A DNA stretch of 64,000 nucleotides from Candidatus Thiodiazotropha endoloripes (GTDB taxonomy: Bacteria > Pseudomonadota > Gammaproteobacteria > Chromatiales > Chromatiaceae). Shown piece after piece: positions 1-7,008 of this stretch; position 1 is the stretch's first letter; each line of letters opens with the position of its first letter. The notes beneath the pieces are model-generated. The model saw nothing but the letters and a program-made list of their open reading frames with translations, was not told the origin of the DNA and ran no database searches. The position numbers and the translations under genes are program-made. Location: the NCBI GenBank assembly GCA_001709035.1, contig LVKA01000019.1, positions 1 to 64,000 of the forward strand, written 5' to 3'.

Positions 1-118
1 GGGCTCCTTGGGTTGTGGTGACCTTCCACTTTACCGAGCTTCCGGTTTAAAGGGGAGGAGTCCATACCATTGAGACAAGGGGTCTCGTTAACGTAACTGT
101 TATGTGTAAGGAGAAAAC

Positions 119-541
119 ATGAGCACAGTTCTATGGGCAAATGTTCTCATCGACGGGAAGGTTGATTCAGATGAGTCAGATAAATACGCTTTATATAAAT
201 ATACTAAGAAGCTTGATGAAATTTCAAAAAGCCTAAATGTAGTTGGCTTTAAGGCAGCACAAGATATTACCGAAATGCAATGCAATATATCTGATGATGA
301 TTTACCTGAGGGTATGGAATCAACAGATGAATTAATGGCTAAAGAAGGAGTGTGGATCTCAGGGTCTGAAGCAGTAGAAATGCTAGAAATAATTATTTCC
401 CATATTACTGAGAAAGGTGTTCGATTTGGGCTTTTAGGTAATGATCATGAAGAGGTAGTTAGAGAGTTAAAAGAAAGCCTTCTAGTTGCTAAAAGAGCGA
501 AAAGTGAAAATGGCGCGTTTAATTTTTCTGTTGTCATGTGA
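119..541 (+). CDS. cassette-encoded protein of unknown function
   Basis: This encodes a 140-residue soluble, acidic protein with no signal peptide or membrane segment. I do not recognise the family. An N-terminal strand-like segment (VLWANVLIDGKV) is followed by an acidic stretch and a helical C-terminal half containing GVWISGSEAVEMLE and FGLLGNDHEE. A good ribosome binding site (AAGGAG) precedes the ATG. It sits alone between matched recombination-core sequences, 14 bases after the upstream core, as expected of an integron cassette gene. Base composition is markedly AT-rich compared with the chromosome to the right, suggesting acquisition. Cassette proteins of this kind often have no assigned role, and none is claimed here. 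Confidence 0.75.
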   Translation: MSTVLWANVLIDGKVDSDESDKYALYKYTKKLDEISKSLNVVGFKAAQDITEMQCNISDDDLPEGMESTDELMAKEGVWISGSEAVEMLEIIISHITEKGVRFGLLGNDHEEVVRELKESLLVAKRAKSENGAFNFSVVM

Positions 542-543
542 AC

Positions 544-619
544 ACATAACAATCGCATTCACACGGATATTTTGCTCTGTTGTCGCTCCGCAAAATCCCG
601 GTGATGCACGGCGATAGAT
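544..619 (+). repeat. attC-like recombination site after cassette gene 1
   Basis: ACATAAC (544-550) can act as the R'' core. GCATTCAC (555-562) pairs with GTGATGC (601-607) as an L''/L' arm, and GATATTTTGC pairs with GCAAAATCC inside it. The right core GATAGAT (613-619) differs by one base from a perfect GTTAGAT, so this end may be degenerate or inactive. Confidence 0.45.
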
Positions 620-663
620 TTCGGGAATAAGATATGTACGTTGAATCAAAAGAACGATATATA

Positions 664-725
664 TAAGTGAGGTCAGATTAGACTTTTAGAGTTAGTGGTT
701 TGTGGATTAAGCCTCATCTACCACA
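664..725. repeat. GRGGTCAGA short palindromic element, copy 1
   Basis: This block of about 60 bases starts AAGTGAGGTCAGATTAGAC. It aligns over its whole length with a second copy at 1770-1830. Both lie in the non-coding sequence after a cassette gene. In this copy the right arm is degraded (CATCTACCAC instead of CATCTGACCCC). Confidence 0.6.
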
Positions 726-789
726 GTTGTTAGCCATTTATTCATTTAAGCGTTAAATTTTACAGTTGTAAATTATAGTAGGAAAAAAC

Positions 790-939
790 ATGAACACTCA
801 TAGAAATATCATTCTTTTTTTAATGCTTCTTACCGCTATGTTTCTTTCTGGTTGTTCGAAATCATTCAACATCAAAGAGCAAATCCATCATCCATTAAAT
901 ACGTTAGCAGCGTGGTTGGACTTCAAGATTTCTCAATAG
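790..939 (+). CDS. lipoprotein signal-peptide leader frame of the HEAT-repeat gene (frameshifted 5' part)
   Basis: A plausible start ATG at 790, preceded by AGTAGGAAAAAAC, opens a 49-residue frame that begins with a textbook lipoprotein signal peptide: basic start, hydrophobic core LFLMLLTAMF, lipobox LSGC. It continues SKSFNIKEQIHH and stops at 937-939. The long downstream frame (852-1733) has no signal peptide and no ribosome binding site. The two frames most likely form one gene broken by a single-base shift between about 855 and 905, near the repeated motif ATCCATCATCCATT. Sequencing error, a true mutation or programmed shifting cannot be told apart here. Confidence 0.55.
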   Translation: MNTHRNIILFLMLLTAMFLSGCSKSFNIKEQIHHPLNTLAAWLDFKISQ

Positions 940-1733
940 AAGATCTTCGAGAGGGGGATGATAAAGCTATTAGTGTAGGAAGGTTGAATGTCGTATTGGT
1001 TGGAATGGAGAATGAGATAGAGTTTTTAGGAAATAATATTGAGAAAGCGCTTAATTCGCGGGGAATAGCAGCTAAATACAAATCAACAGGTACTAGCGAA
1101 AATATTCAATTTAAGGTTAAAAAATTCCAAATTAGAAATCATAGAACGTCTGCTTTTTCGCCGTATTACACATTTTCCATGCTTAGTGGTGATCTAGTAT
1201 ATGGTGATATGAAAAGGCGAATCACCGCATATTTTAAGAACGGTAAGGTCCCAGTATGGGCATTTCGAGAAGTCGAAGAGCCTTGTTATAACGTGCCAGT
1301 AAGTTTGATGGTTAAAGAGATATCTACAAAAATCAATAGACATGTGTTTGGGCTTCAATCATCTGATGAGAAAGTAGAGAAGTTAGCACACGAGATCAAT
1401 GAAACTAACGAAAAATATAACTATTTAAAGGTCTTAGAGCTCGGCTATACAAATAATCCCTCAGCAATACCTCATTTAGTAGAGTTGATTAATCATCCGG
1501 ATTCTATGATGAGGGCGACCGCCGTATCGTCATTAGGTATGTTGCAAGCGGAAGATCAACTGGATTTATTAAAGACATTCTATGCTGACCATGAAAATAC
1601 ACAGAAATTTATGGCGTTAAAATCAATTGGAGACCTAGAGTCAGATGCATCAAAAGCGTTCTTTGATTCAGTAATTAATTCAGATGACTACAATGACGAA
1701 ATGATTAAAGAGGTTGTTGATTTGTATTTGTAG
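852..1733 (+). CDS. HEAT-repeat protein, body of a probable lipoprotein (5' frameshift)
   Basis: This frame encodes 293 residues if read from TTG at 852, but that start overlaps the lipoprotein leader and has no ribosome binding site. The true product probably begins at 790 in another frame. The N-terminal two thirds show no family I recognise. Roughly residues 190-290 form HEAT-like helical repeats, including IPHLVELINHPDSMMRATAVSSLG, which suggests protein-protein interaction. The gene is AT-rich and is bounded by the matched cores GTTAAAT and ATTTAAC, so it looks like an integron cassette. If the frameshift is real the protein is either cytoplasmic or absent. If it is a sequencing error it is a membrane-anchored lipoprotein. 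Confidence 0.65.
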   Translation: MFEIIQHQRANPSSIKYVSSVVGLQDFSIEDLREGDDKAISVGRLNVVLVGMENEIEFLGNNIEKALNSRGIAAKYKSTGTSENIQFKVKKFQIRNHRTSAFSPYYTFSMLSGDLVYGDMKRRITAYFKNGKVPVWAFREVEEPCYNVPVSLMVKEISTKINRHVFGLQSSDEKVEKLAHEINETNEKYNYLKVLELGYTNNPSAIPHLVELINHPDSMMRATAVSSLGMLQAEDQLDLLKTFYADHENTQKFMALKSIGDLESDASKAFFDSVINSDDYNDEMIKEVVDLYL

Positions 1734-1769
1734 ATAATTTAACCATCAATTTCATTAGCCCAGAAGAAT

Positions 1770-1838
1770 AAGTGGGGTCAGAATAGACTTTTAGAATTGG
1801 TAATTTATGGTTTAAGTTTCATCTGACCCCGGTTTTTT
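1770..1838 (+). repeat. GGGGTCAGA palindromic element, copy 2, possible terminator
   Basis: GGGGTCAGA at 1774-1782 is the exact inverse of TCTGACCCC at 1822-1830, followed by GGTTTTTT. The intact inverted ends plus the T-run would let it terminate transcription of the preceding cassette gene. It is homologous to the copy at 664-725. Confidence 0.6.
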
Positions 1839-1920
1839 AGAAAGTAGGGTGTATGCGATATATCGCGATATCAGTGCATGCTAGATATTCCAATATCAGT
1901 GCGCGTAAGATAATACGCTG

Positions 1921-2385
1921 TTAGCTTTCAAAAAATGATTGGCGAACACTTCATTAAAGAATGGATTATGTATCAGGAAAAAACGTACGATGATGACGAT
2001 ACGGAATTACATTGGACAGATGATCATCTGTTCAACTTAATGCTTAATGGAAAAATCGAGGAGCTTTGGCAGTTCGTTATTCGAGCATATAAAAAAGATC
2101 TCACTCAAAAGGTCATTGGAATTCTATCAGCCGGAGCACTGGAAGATGTTCTGGCTGCAAAAGGCGAAGAATATATTGGGCGAGTAGAATTACTGGCTGC
2201 AAACGATCAAAAGTTCAAATATCTATTGGGTGGAGTGTGGAAAAACGCCATGTCCAATGATGTGTGGTCAAGGGTACAAGCAGCGGCTGAGCCATGGGAG
2301 TAAAAGCTAACAAGCACATTATGGCGTTCGCTTTTGCTCACTCGGACGCACTCCGCTTCGCTGCGTGCTCCGCATATGTAAAACG
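1921..2385 (+). mobile_element. integron-type gene cassette 3
   Basis: GTTAGCT at 1920-1926 and its exact reverse complement AGCTAAC at 2305-2311 flank a single gene. The cassette ends in a well-formed attC-like site whose right core is GTTAATG at 2385-2391. The spacing is compact, nine bases from core to start codon. Confidence 0.55.
1935..2303 (+). CDS. DUF6869-like protein
   Basis: This encodes a 122-residue acidic soluble protein. The C-terminal half carries the conserved pattern of the DUF6869 family as I recall it: AGALEDVL, then LAANDQKF, then LLGGVWKNAMSNDVW near the end. The N-terminal half has the family's WI.Y and acidic loop before HWTDDHLFNLM. The function of the family is unknown. 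The start at 1935 has no obvious ribosome binding site because it lies nine bases after the cassette core; an internal ATG (MYQEKTYDDD) is an alternative. The gene is the single ORF of the third cassette-like unit and is AT-rich relative to the chromosome on its right. Confidence 0.75.
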   Translation: MIGEHFIKEWIMYQEKTYDDDDTELHWTDDHLFNLMLNGKIEELWQFVIRAYKKDLTQKVIGILSAGALEDVLAAKGEEYIGRVELLAANDQKFKYLLGGVWKNAMSNDVWSRVQAAAEPWE

Positions 2386-2391
2386 TTAATG
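2305..2391 (+). repeat. attC-like recombination site after cassette gene 3
   Basis: Order of parts: AGCTAAC core (2305-2311), ACATTATGGCG arm, a long central hairpin in which CGGACGCAC pairs with GCGTGCTCCG, the opposing arm CGCATATGT, and the right core GTTAATG (2385-2391). Nested pairing with outer core and inner arm separated by an unpaired spacer is the attC architecture. At 87 bases it falls inside the known size range. Confidence 0.6.
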
Positions 2392-2454
2392 TCTGCTTTC
2401 TCTAAGTACTGAGATTATCCTCAATGTCAGCTTCGGTCGCGTAGCAGGCGTCTA

Positions 2455-2509
2455 AGCTAACGACTCGCTATGTCTCCTTTTACCGGGACGGAAACTATGA
2501 CTGTTAGAT
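2455..2509 (+). repeat. possible short attC remnant at the end of the array
   Basis: AGCTAAC at 2455-2461 and a perfect GTTRRRY core, GTTAGAT, at 2503-2509 enclose about 40 bases with weak pairing (GTCTCC against GGGAC). It may be the last, ORF-less cassette end. The 2392-2454 stretch before it holds nothing recognisable. Confidence 0.3.
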
Positions 2510-2554
2510 GACATCAAAACTAGACTTTCAATCTGTCAGATCAAGTTCAGACTT

Positions 2555-2746
2555 CTACACTTTACCACTGAATACGGCCAGTCCCGCAACGCAACCATCC
2601 AGATCGGTAACTCTGAGTGCTGGCAAAGGCGCAGCCGGATCAAGCCTGACAGTATGGATGATATTTGATAAAGCGGCTTCATCTGAGGAAATGAATACGA
2701 ACTCTTCACAGAGTGTTTTATCCTGATACGACTCAGGTCTCAGCAT
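2555..2746 (-). CDS. short hypothetical protein
   Basis: This is a 63-residue reading frame that starts inside the last codons of the SRPBCC gene (14-base overlap) and ends close to the array boundary. It has no recognisable domain, and the end could have been lost when the neighbouring array was inserted. The C-terminal part, VTDLDGCVAGLAVF, looks protein-like but could also be chance. The call is weak. Confidence 0.3.
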   Translation of the reverse strand: MLRPESYQDKTLCEEFVFISSDEAALSNIIHTVRLDPAAPLPALRVTDLDGCVAGLAVFSGKV

Positions 2747-3224
2747 TCTGATAAGGTGATCCTTTACCCGTTTCCAGATAATCTTTCAAACTACTGGTAA
2801 AATAGAAGTTCCAGCCCTGCTCACAGATCTCATAGCAGTCAAGTTCAGACACAAGACCCTCATGGAGGAAATCGATCTGAGTACCTCCATCAACCGCTTG
2901 CAACTCCCACTTGAGTTTTGTTCCTTCCCACTCCTTCTCGATTGAGGCAGGCAAACCTTGATGGAGATGATGGGCTTCAATACAGAGCAACTCTATCAGT
3001 CTGTTCTCAGACAGCCCAATAACCTCCATTTTCCAATAGGTTGAATCGAATCTGAAAGTTACTCGATCGCCAATCTGAGTGATAACGTTGCAATTCGTAG
3101 TCCACCACTGATCGATCTCTGCGGTAAGCGCCTGGAATGTAATTGCCGGCGTGGCAGAAACGACAATTTGACGGGTAAAGCCGAGTGTCAAAGCGTAAAC
3201 CCTCATTGTAAGTTTTATGATCAA
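2733..3224 (-). CDS. SRPBCC (START-like) domain protein
   Basis: This encodes 163 residues. The pattern is that of the AHSA1/SRPBCC fold: VVSATPAITFQALT as the first strand and helix, DQWWT in place of the usual W at the cavity mouth, FRF and YWKMEVIGL strands, then GTQIDFLHEGL, and a C-terminal long helix ending SSLKDYLETGKG. Such proteins bind small hydrophobic ligands or modulate stress responses, but no ligand can be assigned. An in-frame ATG six codons downstream (MRVYALTLG) is an equally likely start. It is the first of a minus-strand run of unrelated small enzymes. Confidence 0.75.
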   Translation of the reverse strand: MIIKLTMRVYALTLGFTRQIVVSATPAITFQALTAEIDQWWTTNCNVITQIGDRVTFRFDSTYWKMEVIGLSENRLIELLCIEAHHLHQGLPASIEKEWEGTKLKWELQAVDGGTQIDFLHEGLVSELDCYEICEQGWNFYFTSSLKDYLETGKGSPYQNAET

Positions 3225-3374
3225 GCGGACTCAAACACCGAACCTTACATCGGCTGGCCCTGCGCATGAATCACCCACCATTGCAGTATAGATGACTCAT
3301 CGGTATGAGTAATGCCACACTTGCGCCCACAGCTTGAAGTCAACCAGGACATGTAAACAATGTTCCAATTCACC

Positions 3375-3878
3375 CTAGGGTGATTCAGCCACACCACCCA
3401 ATGAAACAACCTTATCCTTAAGGTTGACTTTTCCGGCCTGAATTACACTTGCAACGATCCCGCCATGACCACGCATTGCGTTATAGCCTCCCTCACCCAA
3501 AGCCTTCTCCATCTTACTGCAGGGGTGACAAAGCCCTCTGAACTCGAGAACCGCCTCACCAACCTGAAAGCGTTTATCTTTCAGTGCCAGCAGATTGATA
3601 CCCGACACCACAATATTTCGGCGTAACAGCTCAGGCAACAGCTCTTTTCGGTGAAGACATCCTGCTATGACCGGTAGATGCTCATATTGAATCAGTGTCA
3701 CTTGCCTGGCACTCTCGGCACGACCTTTGAAACGGTCCCCGACCAAGCCTTTTCCCAGCTCGACCATCACCGATTGGAGAGAGCGCATGGGTTCACCACG
3801 TGCAGGCCTCACACCGATCCATTCCACGCAGCCTCTCTGCGGTAGATGCATCATCAGAGCTTTTAGCGGTTTGTGCAT
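3375..3878 (-). CDS. MOSC-domain protein
   Basis: This encodes 167 residues. It matches the MOSC (molybdenum cofactor sulfurase C-terminal) fold, with GLVGDRFKG near the N-terminus, QVTLIQYEHL, RRNIVVSGINL in the middle and the conserved cysteine segment GLCHPCSKME, followed by MRGHGGIVASVIQAG. MOSC proteins handle sulfur or bind molybdenum cofactor. This stand-alone form resembles the YiiM/YuaD group, some of which reduce N-hydroxylated compounds. The substrate is unknown. It lies 24 bases downstream of the histidine phosphatase gene, so the two may be cotranscribed. Confidence 0.85.
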   Translation of the reverse strand: MHKPLKALMMHLPQRGCVEWIGVRPARGEPMRSLQSVMVELGKGLVGDRFKGRAESARQVTLIQYEHLPVIAGCLHRKELLPELLRRNIVVSGINLLALKDKRFQVGEAVLEFRGLCHPCSKMEKALGEGGYNAMRGHGGIVASVIQAGKVNLKDKVVSLGGVAESP

Positions 3879-3902
3879 ATTCGACCGTTTCTGAAGTTCA
3901 AC

Positions 3903-4475
3903 TCACTCTGTTGTCACGCACATTTCGTAGCTACCGAACTCCCAGTATTTTCTTCCTGGACTTGAAGGGCCATTCCAACCCAATGCCCTCAGTTCCTTGG
4001 CAATATAGTGATTGAGAAAACCATGACCAACCAACAGCACGGCATGATGTTTCGACGCCAACTCAATCAACCTCTCTGCGGCCGACTTTGCTCTCGACCT
4101 GGCTTCCCGGTATGACTCACTGTTTTTTGAAAATCCCATATACCACAGACTTCTCAATACAATGACCCATATTTCCAACGGTAGTCTTAGCGAAGTTTTG
4201 TCAAAATAGGGCAGATTCAACTCACGAAAGAGTCGATCTGAGAAGTCCACCTGAGCCACGCCAAGCGCCTTTGCCGAATCCAAGGATCGAGCCAAATCAC
4301 TGCAAACGAAACAGTGGTGATGTGTTATCTGCTGAACAGATTCCGCCGGTGGTGAATCGTTGATAGTTGCACCATCATACTCCCTTTCCAGCTGTTTAAA
4401 CTCATAGCCTCTAACACTTCGTTGCCACTCAAAATCAGGACTGCCATGTCTTAGTAGCGTTATACGCATAACCAA
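3903..4475 (-). CDS. histidine phosphatase family protein
   Basis: This encodes 190 residues. The phosphohistidine motif LLRHGSPDF is at residues 7-15 and the second catalytic histidine is in LLVGHGFLNHY near residue 155. A conserved arginine is in FVCSDLARSLDSAK. The family (phosphoglycerate mutase-like, branch 1) removes phosphate from small molecules or phosphoproteins. The substrate cannot be read from sequence. A hydrophobic stretch (LEIWVIVLRSLWYMGF) in the insert domain is unusual and may lie against a membrane or ligand. The start MVMRIT leaves an alternative ATG two codons in. Confidence 0.85.
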   Translation of the reverse strand: MVMRITLLRHGSPDFEWQRSVRGYEFKQLEREYDGATINDSPPAESVQQITHHHCFVCSDLARSLDSAKALGVAQVDFSDRLFRELNLPYFDKTSLRLPLEIWVIVLRSLWYMGFSKNSESYREARSRAKSAAERLIELASKHHAVLLVGHGFLNHYIAKELRALGWNGPSSPGRKYWEFGSYEMCVTTE

Positions 4476-4599
4476 TAATCACCAGTTGTATAACCCTCAT
4501 TCATCCCTGCACTGGAGGAACTCGATGGTTCTGGAATGATGGATTACCTCTGAATACTACCGCCTGTTAATCAATCAACAAGCGAACCTGATGCACAGA

Positions 4600-5124
4600 C
4601 TACCAGAGCTCGCGCTTACCGAAGGCCTCTGCACATCGCACTTTGCCTTTAATGTCGCTGACCGCTCCCGGGTTCAATTCCAATACCATCCAGGCCTCCG
4701 GATAGTCGATCTGATAGGGTGGCTCAATTCCATGTCCAGCCCAGAAGCCAACACGCTGGTAGTAGTTGGGATCACCAAGAACCAGCACGAAATCGGCCTG
4801 CAGTTTCCTTGCTCTTTCAATACCCTCTTTGATCAGAGCAGTACCGATACCTGATTTCTGATAGGCCTCGCGTACAGCCAAAGGGGCCAGAATGACTCCC
4901 GAACAATTCAAAGCACCTTCTATGGTCACAGAACTGAAGAGAATATGCCCTACAATCTGCCCCTCATCCATAGCCACCAGTGAGATCAGTGGCTTCACCG
5001 ATTCATCACGAAGCAGATCAGCAGCCAACCTGGCTACACTTTCGCCTTCAGTTGCACCAAATACCTGCTTATGCAGCTCGATGACTGCATCTACATCTTC
5101 ATTCGCAGACGCTTTTATTATCAC
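4600..5124 (-). CDS. GNAT family N-acetyltransferase (YhbS-like)
   Basis: This encodes 174 residues. The GNAT acetyl-CoA loop is clear: LAPLAVREAYQKSGIGTALI around residues 81-101, followed by VLVLGDPNYYQRVGF, the signature of the YhbS-like subgroup. The acceptor substrate is unknown; members acetylate amino groups of small molecules or proteins in the cytoplasm. The start codon overlaps the stop of the upstream lipoprotein gene by four bases (ATGA), so both are translated from one message. Confidence 0.88.
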   Translation of the reverse strand: MIIKASANEDVDAVIELHKQVFGATEGESVARLAADLLRDESVKPLISLVAMDEGQIVGHILFSSVTIEGALNCSGVILAPLAVREAYQKSGIGTALIKEGIERARKLQADFVLVLGDPNYYQRVGFWAGHGIEPPYQIDYPEAWMVLELNPGAVSDIKGKVRCAEAFGKRELW

Positions 5125-5597
5125 TCTTTTTCAGCCCACTCACGAATCTTGCGTTTGAGTTTTTTCTCGACCTTCTCGCCGATCTCATCCCACTCCCCAT
5201 CCGACCCAGCTGGCGCATCCTCTTCTGCCCACTCCTTAAGCCTGCGCATCACTTTATTCTCCACTTTGTCACCGATCTCATCCCACTCTTTATCACTGCT
5301 CGCCTCCTGCTTTGTCTTACAGCTGGCATGACAACCACCACCCCAGACCATGATGACACCAAGCAGGAATCCGAAATCGTACCAACCCCCACTGTTGTCC
5401 AGTTCATAGACAACCACATTGTCGTTGAATAGATGGATTACCAGACTGATCACAGAGATCACACCGTGCCAGAGCCCCCAAAAGAATCCCGCTGGATTCT
5501 CCGCGGTGAACTGAGAATCTCCCGCCGTACAGGATGCAAGCGTTACAGCCAACAGTAAAACCAGCATATATCTTAATAGTGAATAGACCTTGTTCAT
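5121..5597 (-). CDS. lipoprotein with membrane segment and duplicated amphipathic repeat
   Basis: I chose the ATG at 5597 because AGGGGGGT lies just upstream and the protein then opens MNKVYSLLRYMLVLLLAVTLASC, a lipoprotein signal. Next come a hydrophobic stretch (HGVISVISLVIHLF), the segment DFGFLLGVIMVWGGGCHASC, and a C-terminal half made of two tandem copies of a 24-residue charged helix (EWDEIGDKVENKVMRRLKEW and EWDEIGEKVEKKLKRKIREW). This pattern occurs in small uncharacterised gammaproteobacterial proteins. The function is unknown. It is translationally coupled to the GNAT gene. Confidence 0.75.
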   Translation of the reverse strand: MNKVYSLLRYMLVLLLAVTLASCTAGDSQFTAENPAGFFWGLWHGVISVISLVIHLFNDNVVVYELDNSGGWYDFGFLLGVIMVWGGGCHASCKTKQEASSDKEWDEIGDKVENKVMRRLKEWAEEDAPAGSDGEWDEIGEKVEKKLKRKIREWAEKE

Positions 5598-5670
5598 TGC
5601 ACCCCCCTTACCCACCAGACTCACTGAAACTCACTAACGAACTCATAATATTCTGATTTTTAGTGGACAT

Positions 5671-6051
5671 TTAACCTTCTGAGTGAAGCCCGAACATATT
5701 ACCCTCAGTATCGATTACGATCGAAATAAAACCATATTCGCCAATAGACATCTTGGCCTGATGTATCCGCCCTCCGGCCTTCTCCACACGTGACTCCTCT
5801 GTCGCACAGTCTTCACAACCGAAATAGACCAGTGTGCTGTTACCACCAGCAGAGAATCCCTCCATCTTCACCAGCGCACCAGGAGCCCCATAACGCTCCA
5901 TATCTGAAGGAAATGACCACATCTCCACCCCTGATTCGGTTGGAACAACGAGTTTTTCCAGGGAAGTATCAAGCACCGTCTGGTAAAAGTTTTTTGCTCT
6001 CTCCATATCGTCCACATAGATCTCAAACCAGCCTACAGGATTGTTTTCCAT
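5671..6051 (-). CDS. VOC (glyoxalase/bleomycin-resistance) family protein
   Basis: This encodes 126 residues from the ATG at 6051. A longer in-frame start at 6243 would overlap the next gene and add a non-homologous leader, so it was rejected. It is a single VOC unit: PVGWFEIYVDDMERAKNFYQ at the N-terminus, GALVKMEGF in the middle, TLVYFGCEDC opening the second module, and the terminal GFISIVIDTEGNMFGLHS carrying the metal-side glutamate region. It resembles the short PhnB/YdcJ-like lactoylglutathione-lyase relatives. No reaction can be assigned. Confidence 0.85.
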   Translation of the reverse strand: MENNPVGWFEIYVDDMERAKNFYQTVLDTSLEKLVVPTESGVEMWSFPSDMERYGAPGALVKMEGFSAGGNSTLVYFGCEDCATEESRVEKAGGRIHQAKMSIGEYGFISIVIDTEGNMFGLHSEG

Positions 6052-6196
6052 TGCATTTCCTCTTGTTGAACCCAAGTGCGTAACAGTTTGATGCCCCTTC
6101 TGGTAAAAGTGTAGACCAATCGAAATTCGGCTAACCGCCAGGATCAGCATCCATGCAAGCGAATCGGCTTGGTTGACCCCGTAGCTGCCTGGAATG

Positions 6197-6937
6197 TTAG
6201 AGTCTGAAATAGACAGCACCGTCCACGATAGCAAAGTCAGCACCGCTTTTTAAATGAAATCCCCTTCCAAGCACCAGGTAGCCTTCAGCCTCAACCGGCA
6301 GCCCCTCCTTGCCACCCACCAACATACCGCTGTTGATAGTCTGATACTCGACAAACTCATTTGAAAAGCCTCTCCCGGCCCTTGGCGCAGGATCATGTAT
6401 TACCAAATGCTCGGCATCTGCACCAACCAAGGTCACCCAGTGACCTCCCAATCGTCGATACTCATTCCTTGTCTTATCGTATCGATACCACCCGACATTC
6501 AACCAGGCAGCAGATCGGTTGGATATAGCGTTTTTCAGTTTGTTTATTTCGGGACGAAGTATCCCTGTCGAATATTTCGAAGCGTGTTTTCTCCAACCTT
6601 GATACTCCAGCTTTGAATAACCACCAAACAACTCTTTAGCGATCTTATCGACACCACGCAGTACCCCTGTGGTTCCGGTACCATTTTTAAGACTGGTATT
6701 CATATACTCGGAAGAGGCAAGTAACGCGATCATCTCATTCTGTTCCTGAGCGCGGCCACTCAGCATAATAAATGAGTTAGACACAGCAACTGGAGCACAA
6801 AACTGATGCCCGTTACCACTACCAGAATAGGTGACATCTGTTTGGGTAAAATCGGGAATTTGATTGATATAGGCAAGATCGGCCAGACCTGCCAGCGGAT
6901 ACAAACACAACAGTATAATCGGATAGAATATTTTCAT
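6197..6937 (-). CDS. exported C39-like cysteine peptidase
   Basis: This encodes 246 residues with a signal peptide (MKIFYPIILLCLYPLAGLA). The mature part opens with an aromatic/Asp segment (YINQIPDFTQTD). The putative nucleophile lies in HQFCAPVAVSNSF and the histidine in LGGHWVTLVGAD, followed by VIHDPAP, the spacing seen in papain-like peptidases of the C39/C70 type. No ATP-binding or transport domain is attached, so it is a soluble exported enzyme and not a bacteriocin exporter. The substrate is unknown. It lies upstream of the VOC gene in the same direction. Confidence 0.7.
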   Translation of the reverse strand: MKIFYPIILLCLYPLAGLADLAYINQIPDFTQTDVTYSGSGNGHQFCAPVAVSNSFIMLSGRAQEQNEMIALLASSEYMNTSLKNGTGTTGVLRGVDKIAKELFGGYSKLEYQGWRKHASKYSTGILRPEINKLKNAISNRSAAWLNVGWYRYDKTRNEYRRLGGHWVTLVGADAEHLVIHDPAPRAGRGFSNEFVEYQTINSGMLVGGKEGLPVEAEGYLVLGRGFHLKSGADFAIVDGAVYFRL

Positions 6938-7008
6938 TGTTCTTATTTGCCGCCTACTTTAACTGCTTATCATCCACGCCGAATCACCAAACAAAATGGC
7001 GTACGCTG

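Larger units (their letters stand above)
100..752 (+). mobile_element. integron-type gene cassette 1
   Basis: The sequence GTTATGT at 99-105 lies just upstream of the first gene, and its exact reverse complement ACATAAC lies at 544-550, three bases after the stop codon. In integron cassettes the TTRRRY end and the RYYYAA end belong to the same cassette and are complementary, so this pairing marks cassette limits. The 3' end is less clear. A near-core GATAGAT is at 613-619 and the next matched core GTTAAAT is at 752-758. No integrase gene is visible; it would lie left of the window. The call is inferred from boundary pairing. Confidence 0.5.
753..1920 (+). mobile_element. integron-type gene cassette 2
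   Basis: GTTAAAT at 752-758 lies upstream of the lipoprotein gene. Its exact reverse complement ATTTAAC, a perfect RYYYAAC, lies at 1737-1743, three bases after the stop codon. The next core, GTTAGCT, is at 1920-1926. The non-coding tail of about 180 bases is long for an attC and contains the GGGGTCAGA palindrome plus other short palindromes, so this attC may have been enlarged by insertion. Confidence 0.45.
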
